Shown here: positions 31,271-37,560 of the stretch, piece by piece | How positions within the stretch are numbered: position 1 is the first letter of the stretch | Layout: each line of letters starts with the position of its first letter | Source: Pleurotus djamor | Taxonomy: Eukaryota; Basidiomycota; Agaricomycetes; Agaricales; Pleurotaceae | DNA length: 37,560 nucleotides | Direction: 5' to 3' | Assembly (NCBI GenBank): GCA_029747585.1 | Contig: JAPEVF010000441.1 | Location: 1-37,560 of the forward strand | Notes under the pieces: generated by a model | Databases searched by the model: none | What the model was told of the DNA's origin: nothing | The model's input: the letters and a program-made list of their open reading frames with translations, nothing else | Made by a program: the position numbers and the translations under genes

Positions 31271-33569
31271 TTCTTGCTAGTAAAGNACCATGTAGAACNN
31301 ACGACTTAACTTCGACTGTTTGACAATTAATCCCCCCTCCTTGCGCGAGTCCGTTGCGTCCAGGGTCGCAATGCGTTCAGGGCCTGGGCGGGCGCTCAAT
31401 CCCGTTNAAAACTTAACGACCCCCAACTACACTTCGACTCGAACCTCGACAACTTCGCGCGTATTCCCCGTCAGTAAAGTATTAACTACAACGATCCCAT
31501 GAAATTATATCCAACCTACACATGCACAGTCGAACGGAGAAGTCAATTGGAAATTCTGTTGATTCCTAGCCCAACACCTTTGAAACACCTTGCAAACACC
31601 AGGGATCGCTGAGTCAAAGATACACCCACCTCGGGCAAACACTTGCCATTCTGCACGTCTCCCATGAGCCAAAGACCCGCGTCTTCATTTGACNTGGTAA
31701 ACACTCCTTCATGTGTCGTCCTCACGNNCCAAGTCCTGATGCAGAATNTAAATTTTANTNANNGGAGCAATGCAAAGCGCAAGCTCGGAATGGCTCGTAC
31801 GAAGCGGTGAANGATCTTGTCGACTACGTAGATCACGCCGACATCAAAGAGCACCTTGAAATATGGGACGTCTTTGCNGAAATCCTCGCNGAAAGTCCTC
31901 CNTCGATNGAGGTTTTGAAGAAGTGTTTTCTTCCCACCGAAGCTCCTGTCGTCCGTTGTCTAGTCGTTCACAGACTGGTCCAGGGCATATCAATTACCTT
32001 GATACGCTATGAAGACAACATGCTGCAACANATGTCGTTGATCGAAAAGCTCAGAAATATTTGGCCCGACNTGTGGAAATGGNTCCATTCCACGTTCTTC
32101 TATCATCGCCACTCACCTCTACCGCGCTCTACGNTGACTCTCATAAGGGAGAACGACGTGGCCAGTTCGACACTCCAAATAACTTTGATGTGTCAGCTTT
32201 GTGCTCTCTNTCTTTCCTNCGCNGGGCGAGANTACNTNTCNGTCATGTTCACGCCATCCTTTATCCGGCTGTTCTCTGCTTGGTGGCACGAACTGGCAGG
32301 NGGACAACAAGTCNACCACCTAGTCCATCGATNCNTTTGCATNCTTNTCAAGTTGTTCGTACAGCTTGAAGATGTACCTACTACGATGNCTGTGGTTGAG
32401 TCCTTGGGCTCCTCTACCAGCTTTGCCACATGCTTGCTCGCTCACCTTCAAGTCGCCCCACGAAGAGANTCGTCNGTCAATATTATCATGGTCTACTCAG
32501 CCATCANGCTTTGTTGTAGCCTGACTGAAGAGATACATCGCGAACTTCATGCTCAAAATTCNGTTCAAATAGTCATCAACGTATTGGGAAGTATCGCCAC
32601 TTTTGGCCGCAGTGAAACGATGGCCGGATTGATCGNATATCTTACCTATTCGATACGTTCGACGGGTCAAANCCAAGCACAAACCGTCTTCCAAAGCCAT
32701 ATCTTGCTTGTCCTGGTCGCCGTAGCCTCTCGTCAGTTCGACGAACATCCCAAGTCGCTCTTCTCNGCTATCGCCANTTTCTTTGACNCTTTCGGTCAAT
32801 TCTGNGTNTATCGNTCAAACGTAAAGGCACTGANGCAGTCGATGGACGAGCTCGAACGAGAGAACTGGGAGGACCATTTTGTAGCTCCTGAGCTCGAGGG
32901 AGCTTGGTNGCTATTCAAGGAATGCTTCGCCGAGGGTAAACGCGCAAAAGAGCGAAGGGACTCGCCGTTGAAGATGTGTACCAGTGTGAGTCTACNNAAT
33001 TGAATCGTTCGGCTTNAACTCACGAAGGGTCATGTGTCAGTGCGGAACGAAGGCGTTTCGCAAGCATTTTTACCGGTGCGGTCAATGTAAGGCGCTCTAT
33101 TGCAACACTGTCTGCCAAGGACTAGATTGGCGCAGTGGAAATCACCGAAACGTTTGTGTCAACCACGGTGAGTTGACCTCGCTTCAGGNATATGGGTTGA
33201 GAGCTTAGAACATGACCTNGGTTGNNNCAGGTTACATGATGCCCTACAAAGACTTCGAGACNATCGTGCACCGAGCAAGAACCNTGGTTGCTCGTTTCTT
33301 ACCCANGCTTGCCCTNTTNTATCANAAGTTCGTGATNTACTCGCGAAGGAACGACCNNCCGCCACTCCTCTGTATNNTCGACATGACCTGCTTCCCACAA
33401 ATGATCACTCTGCATCCCGANCTNTCCGACGCAGCNTACNNCCNGATNGGAAATGTCGTACCTCNGCGNCTGGCACAGTCTCACCCTTGTCTACTCGTTT
33501 TTGCACTNTTACCCCCGGCCGACCGTTCGACNNTCCTGNTGGTNCANGGTACGCTCCANCCATCCCCNN
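30778..33569. other. Tract of scattered single N bases
   Basis: Isolated Ns, mostly single or in twos and threes rather than gap runs, occur throughout this interval and stop sharply at 33569. It covers the membrane-protein remnant and MYND copy 1, while MYND copy 2 is clean. This pattern is typical of ambiguous consensus calls, not of a scaffold gap. Confidence 0.8.
31271..31710. other. Short intergenic stretch before the MYND gene
   Basis: No gene is supported; it contains some Ns. An upstream exon of the MYND gene could hide here. Confidence 0.35.
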
Positions 33570-33727
33570 GTTACACTAACTACCAAGAATTCCTGGACTC
33601 GTCGCCAGATCCCGACGCTGCCGACGCGAAGCTGCAGCTGGATATCTCTTCGGGTAGTCTCCTCCCGGATGTATCTTTTCACTGGGTTACAGGCGGTGAA
33701 TGGGACAATGATAAAGTTTCGATTTGA
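31711..33727 (+). CDS. MYND-type zinc-finger protein, copy 1 (N-containing sequence)
   Basis: Exons 31711-32985, 33041-33167 and 33231-33727 join in frame, giving about 632 residues; the start ATG at 31711 is the first usable one but an upstream exon is possible. The N-terminal 420 residues are helical and resemble repeat domains of mushroom MYND proteins, with no named motif. Splicing creates a complete MYND finger: MCTSCGTKAFRKHF, RCGQC, YCNTVC and NHRNVC, supplying the Cys and His ligands of a two-zinc protein-interaction module. A C-terminal domain of about 165 residues follows (YMMPYKDF...DVSFHWVTGG). MYND fingers bind short peptides in partners and often act in transcription or signalling; the role here is unknown. 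Ns fall in many codons, so residue-level claims are limited. A partial second copy lies 366 bp downstream. Confidence 0.78.
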
Positions 33728-34092
33728 GTGATCTCACTGTCACCCCCTGCTGGACTCCTGTCCTTACCCATACCCGTGAATACCCTTCGATTGACGTAAG
33801 ATTGAATAGATTCTATTGCACACCAGGCTAGGCGGTTAGGTCGATAGTTCGACAAAAGTTCAATGGCGGAGGTCATGCTTTTGACCCCCTTGCCGACCTC
33901 TTGTTTTGTCCCAGTTGAAGTTGATCCTCTTCTCCCTGTACCCTTAACCCAATCTGTACCTATCCTGACATCTTTCAACCTATGTAGCATATTGTGCGAG
34001 TTCACTGTATTTTGAATAGAAGTGAATAGGAAACGAAGGTACAAATGGGCGCTCCATTCCGCGCCGAGGGCCCGAAGAGTCCAAGGTGAAGC
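33728..34092. other. Spacer between MYND copies
   Basis: 3' flank of copy 1. Just before copy 2 begins there is a short AAGCTTGAAGCTTGAAG repeat (about 34089-34105), which could mark the duplication breakpoint. Confidence 0.45.
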
Positions 34093-35089
34093 TTGAAGCT
34101 TGAAGAGCCACCCAAGTCGCTCTACTCTGCCATTGCCGATTTCTTTGAAATTTTCGGTCAGTTCTGCTTGTATCGGTCGAACGTCAAGGCACTCATGCAA
34201 CGGATGGATCAACTCGATCATGACCATGAAAATTGGCAAGCTCACTTCAAAACGCCTCAGGTTGAAGGGGCATGGTTGCTATTCCAAGAATGCTTCGCTG
34301 AGGGACGACGGGCTAAAGAGCGAAGGGATTCGCCGTTGAAGATGTGCACCAGTGTGAGTCGACTACATCGAATTGTTCGGCCTAAACTCACGAATGGTCT
34401 TCTCTCACTTGAAGTGTGGAACCAAAGCATTTCGCAAGGACTTTTCCCAGTGTGGTCATTGTACTGCACTCTATTGTAACACTACTTGCCAAGGACTTGA
34501 TTGGCACAGAGTCGTCCCGAGGCTCGCTCCAATTTCCGTTTTCGAGGAGTTTAAAATTTTGCTTGGGGTCCTTTGTGGGGTCCAACATCCAGACTACATG
34601 ATGCCCTACAAAGATTTCGACACTATTGTTCATCGAGCCAGAACGTTGATTGCTCGTTTCTTACCTAGGCTTGCCCTCTTCTATCAACAGTTTGTGGTTT
34701 ACACACAAAGGAACGACTTGCCGCCACTCCTCTGTATCATCGACATGACCCGCTTCCCACAAATGATTACCCTCCATCCCGACCTGTCTGACACAGCATA
34801 CGCTCAGATCGGAGATGTCATACCTCTGCGACTGGCAAAGTCTCATCCTTGTCTGCTTGTTTTCACGGCATTACCCCCCGCAGACCGTTCAAAGCTCCTC
34901 TTCGTCCACGGTACATTGCAACCGTCCCCCAGTTACACTAGCTACCAAGAGTTCCTGGACTCGTCGCCAGATCCTGAGGCCTCACAGGCGCAACTCCAGC
35001 TGGACCTTGCCTCTGAAAGCCTCTTCCCGGATGTATCCTTTCTATGGGCCACAGGAGGTGACTGGGATAGTGATAATGTCACAATCTGA
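34093..35089 (+). pseudogene. 5'-truncated second MYND copy
   Basis: Homology to copy 1 begins abruptly at PPKSLYSAI (about 34105), equal to residue 348 or so of copy 1, so the first half of the protein is missing. The frame has no ATG at its start; the first internal ATG is near 34194. The intron 34354-34414 is conserved and joins MCTS to CGTKAF. The finger keeps CTSC, CGHC and CNTTC, but the last HxxxC pair is lost: after DWHR the sequence runs into VVPRLAPISVFEEF, where the exon end and second donor of copy 1 should be, and what was intron is now read through in frame. The C-terminal domain is well conserved, about 80 percent by eye. It is probably non-functional or makes an altered protein. 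Confidence 0.7.
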
Positions 35090-35295
35090 GTAACCCCTTC
35101 CATTCCCTCCGCAACTCCTATCCTGTACGAAACCCATCGTTGCTCTTAGGTTTTTGAGTTTAGATGTACTCTATCTTGGATATATTTATATACCTTATAT
35201 GTAAGCCTTGTGTGTAGTTATATCTGGTTGTTATCGTGATACCACTGGGGGGTTCGTTCGCTTTCAAACCGTCGAGCCCATTTTCACGCGTTCTC

Positions 35296-36831
35296 CTACT
35301 GTTCGCCCTCTTCCTCAAGCTCAAATTCAAGCACCCCCACCTCGGGCCTCAGTAATTCCATATCATGTTCATCAAAGCCTTCTGCATCGATCTTAAGCGT
35401 CTTTATTCCAGCACCTATACCTTTCCGAGCAGCCAATACCTTCTTCAGCTTCTTCACGTTTCGAGTCTTGTACTTGACTTGGTCAAACTCCGCGACTATG
35501 CGTTTGATAGATGGGAGACAAAGCTGGGGGTGACTCTTCTTCTTACTTTTGCCCCCCACTGAGGGCTGAGCGATAGTCAATACCGTGATGAGCGTCTCCA
35601 TGTCGTGGATGCGGAGGACCTCGACGCTCGCTAGGCTCCGCAGGAACTCCAGTAAAGGGTCCCGCCAGTGCGCTTCCTCGGTGCGCAGGTGAGGAATAGG
35701 ACGTAGAACAAGGGTAGAAGGGGATGAAGGAAAGATAGAAGGGAGAGCTAATCCTTCAAGTGATAGTTGATACGGCGCAACGGCTGCATCATCATGCGAG
35801 ACGTTCGGGTCGGGGAAGATGGTGACGGTGCTTTCATAACTGTAGTCGTACGAAGGTTGTATATGTAATGTGGTGTCCCACGACGACGGCTTCCCTGGCA
35901 TTCTGGAGCAGAATAAATTAACGATTTCTTTCCGAACATCGACGGTATCTGACTTCTCGGCGGAGAGGTTGATATATCGCAGGGAGGGACAGGAAATATG
36001 TGAAAGCATCATCAATGCGCGCGGCTCCTGCACCTCTAAGTGGACCCTGGTTAGCCGGGGAAGCTCAACGACCAAATCCTTTGGTACATTCCCGAGGATA
36101 TCGACCGCCGAAACGAGTTCCAGAGTCTCTAGAAGGTTCATCTTTTGAAGATCGCGCAGAACGGACGATGCGGAGCGGGGGGACCAAAGGATTCCCTCTG
36201 AGAGCCGAAGACTCAATGTGCGAAGAAGGGAGAAGTGGGGGTCCATGAGTGCAACTTGAAAGTCTGTCAAGATGAGGTGCCGAAGGGGCGGAGCCATTCC
36301 TGGTTCAGGTGGGGCAAGTTGAGCTTTTGGGGGACGAGCGTTGGTGAAGTCCGTAAGCCCGAGGAGTCGATTACTAGCATCGAGCTCGAGCGTTTCAAGC
36401 AGCGGAAGTTGCCTGTGGGCAAGCAGAGACAACCACTCATCGCAACAGTCTTCCAAGTGGATTTCCTTGATTCTGCTGTATTGATCAGGGCGACGAAGGA
36501 GCATACTCATGGTTGGTGCATTCGTCTTGGGAGACCACGAGCGTATGTATATCGGGCTTGTCTTGGCACGCTCAAGGAAGAGCTCTGCAAGTCGCACGTT
36601 GATCTGACCGTAAATGCAGCCCCAAATTGGCGGATAACTCAGAGAAGCGTTGCGCCAGAATCGGCAGACTTGGGAAACAGCAAGCCATGGCTGGTGCCCA
36701 TATAGGTGAGACGATGATTCGTCAACTTCCGGGTTCGAAAAAGCCAAGACTTCGAAGATAATGGACAAGATCTCCATGGGTATCCTTGAGACCGCAGGGG
36801 GCATGCTAATACTCAAGGACGTGGATTTCAT
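35296..36831 (-). CDS. F-box protein with leucine-rich C-terminal region (511 aa)
   Basis: A single-exon minus-strand frame from the ATG at 36831; a start nine codons in (MPPAVSRIP) is equally possible. The N-terminus is a fungal F-box: IPMEILSIIFEVLA followed by WLAVSQVCRFWRNASLSYPPIWGCI (about residues 17-75). Such boxes bind Skp1 in SCF ubiquitin ligases. The rest has irregular leucine-rich segments (LPLLETLELDAS, LRHLILTDF, LLRTLSLRLSEG, LPRLTRVHLEVQ, CPSLRYINLS), the usual substrate-recognition part in the many mushroom F-box/LRR proteins. A Lys-rich patch (YKTRNVKKLKKVLAARKG) and an acidic tail close it. The substrate is unknown. The gene is intact. It is divergent from the CUE gene. 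Confidence 0.85.
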   Translation of the reverse strand: MKSTSLSISMPPAVSRIPMEILSIIFEVLAFSNPEVDESSSHLYGHQPWLAVSQVCRFWRNASLSYPPIWGCIYGQINVRLAELFLERAKTSPIYIRSWSPKTNAPTMSMLLRRPDQYSRIKEIHLEDCCDEWLSLLAHRQLPLLETLELDASNRLLGLTDFTNARPPKAQLAPPEPGMAPPLRHLILTDFQVALMDPHFSLLRTLSLRLSEGILWSPRSASSVLRDLQKMNLLETLELVSAVDILGNVPKDLVVELPRLTRVHLEVQEPRALMMLSHISCPSLRYINLSAEKSDTVDVRKEIVNLFCSRMPGKPSSWDTTLHIQPSYDYSYESTVTIFPDPNVSHDDAAVAPYQLSLEGLALPSIFPSSPSTLVLRPIPHLRTEEAHWRDPLLEFLRSLASVEVLRIHDMETLITVLTIAQPSVGGKSKKKSHPQLCLPSIKRIVAEFDQVKYKTRNVKKLKKVLAARKGIGAGIKTLKIDAEGFDEHDMELLRPEVGVLEFELEEEGEQ

Positions 36832-37180
36832 GGCGCAGTCAACGTTGTGGTACAGAGTATTGCCGGTGTACTGCTCGCTGGCTCCTTTAGTACGCTTTCA
36901 GGCTTACTGTGTCGTTTCCAAGTCGTTTCACTAATATAATAGTGAGAGGCGGGCTCTCCAGATTCTAAGCCAAATCCCACACTCACCGAGTGGTATATTG
37001 AAGTCATGATGGCTGGACGTGATATTGAGCTTTGAAGTGGTTTGGGTTGAGTTTTGGGCTTGAGACAAGTTCTCCATGACAAGCGCCCGTCCTAGATTCC
37101 TTCAGCGTCTAAAGCCACCCTCGTTCCTTCCATCCAAGTCTCATCGCCGGTTGTCTTCTGTCGAAAGCAAACACAAGATC
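36832..37180. other. Divergent promoter region between F-box and CUE genes
   Basis: About 350 bp. A plus-strand ATG at 37076 is in frame with the CUE gene, but the added N-terminus is basic and unlike the family, so this is more likely leader sequence. Confidence 0.45.
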
Positions 37181-37560
37181 ATGGGCGAAGTCGTCAATGT
37201 CATCGTCGCTTTCGCTGTGATAGTCTTCATCTTCAGATGGGCTACAGCTCCCACCCGTAATTACACATTTCCTCGTTCCCTTTGCGTTCACCGACTGACC
37301 TTCGACTGTAGCCGTCGTTGAACCGGATCCCGAAGATACCGTCTTGGAGAGGTTGGGCTTCATTCCCAAGATTATAAATACGCCAATGGTGCGGGAAGCT
37401 CCTTTCAATACGACATGATATTTTCGGCTAAATCACTTGTCACAAGATCGACACAGTTTCCAGCATGTTTCCAGACATTCCTCGGTGAGGCTCTTTATAT
37501 GAACAGCCGAAAAATAGCCAGACTCATATGTGGATCTAGGTCACACATAACGTATGACTT
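37181..37560 (+). CDS. Membrane-anchored CUE-domain protein (5' part, runs off window)
   Basis: Exons 37181-37256, 37312-37388, 37447-37484 and 37540 onward join in frame. The product starts MGEVVNVIVAFAVIVFIFRW, a single N-terminal membrane helix, followed by a short acidic linker (VVEPDPEDTVLERLGFIPK) and the beginning of a CUE domain, IDTVSSMFPDIPR then SHITYDL; MFP and the dihydrophobic end are the ubiquitin-contacting residues of this fold. In yeast, Cue1-type proteins tether a ubiquitin-conjugating enzyme at the endoplasmic reticulum; a similar role here is inference. The start at 37181 is chosen because the family begins directly with the helix. The rest of the domain and the 3' end are outside the window. 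Confidence 0.85.

Noticed and set aside
33679..34245. 188-codon minus-strand frame across the MYND spacer
   Set aside because: It overlaps both MYND copies antisense and has no recognisable domain.
1..37560. CRISPR array, operon-like or prokaryotic features
   Set aside because: No regularly spaced repeats were seen, and the gene structure is plainly eukaryotic with spliceosomal introns.

Overview
This window looks like a piece of an Agaricomycete (mushroom-forming basidiomycete) nuclear genome. The genes have many short introns (about 48-70 nt, GT-AG, with CTNAC/CTAAT-like branch sites). Several families are typical of that group: a FunK1-type kinase, a DUF6534-like membrane protein, MYND proteins, an F-box/leucine-rich protein, a KRE6/SKN1-like glucan-synthesis protein and a lineage-specific nucleotidyltransferase-like family. 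All exon joins given here were worked out by hand from splice signals and frame, without transcripts or database searches.

Layout. 1-3385 (minus) is the first >1,127 codons of a Helitron RepHel protein, open throughout and running off the left edge. 4416-4857 is a solo LTR with a perfect 5-bp target duplication. 5066-11815 carries three tandem plus-strand paralogues (about 367, 382 and 387 aa) of an uncharacterised family with nucleotidyltransferase-like motifs, plus a possible divergent fourth member on the minus strand. 12129-12519 is a dense cluster of GACAA/TTGTC words. 12745-16468 (minus) holds a Ser-rich/coiled-coil gene abutting a truncated glycosyltransferase-2 gene that keeps only its N-terminal region and contains a 1.05-kb intron. 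16469-20740 has no gene I can defend.

20741-24246 is a ten-exon KRE6/SKN1-like membrane-anchored GH16 protein whose catalytic glutamates appear to be replaced. 25072-27467 (minus) is a FunK1 kinase. It is divergently arranged with a classical short-chain dehydrogenase at 28232-29315, which contains an 8-nt micro-exon. 30419-31270 is the decayed end of a multi-pass membrane protein. 31711-33727 is a MYND zinc-finger gene in a tract peppered with single N bases, followed by a 5'-truncated, damaged second copy (34093-35089). 35296-36831 (minus) is an F-box/LRR protein. A CUE-domain membrane protein starts at 37181 and runs off the right edge.

How the parts relate. The left third is an accessory region: transposon, solo LTR and young tandem paralogues each with its own TATA box. 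The middle and right hold housekeeping-type genes (cell-wall glucan, ubiquitin/ER-linked CUE and F-box genes) mixed with genes in decay. The most unusual items are the nucleotidyltransferase-like cluster, the KRE6-like protein lacking its catalytic pair, and the GT2/coiled-coil junction.
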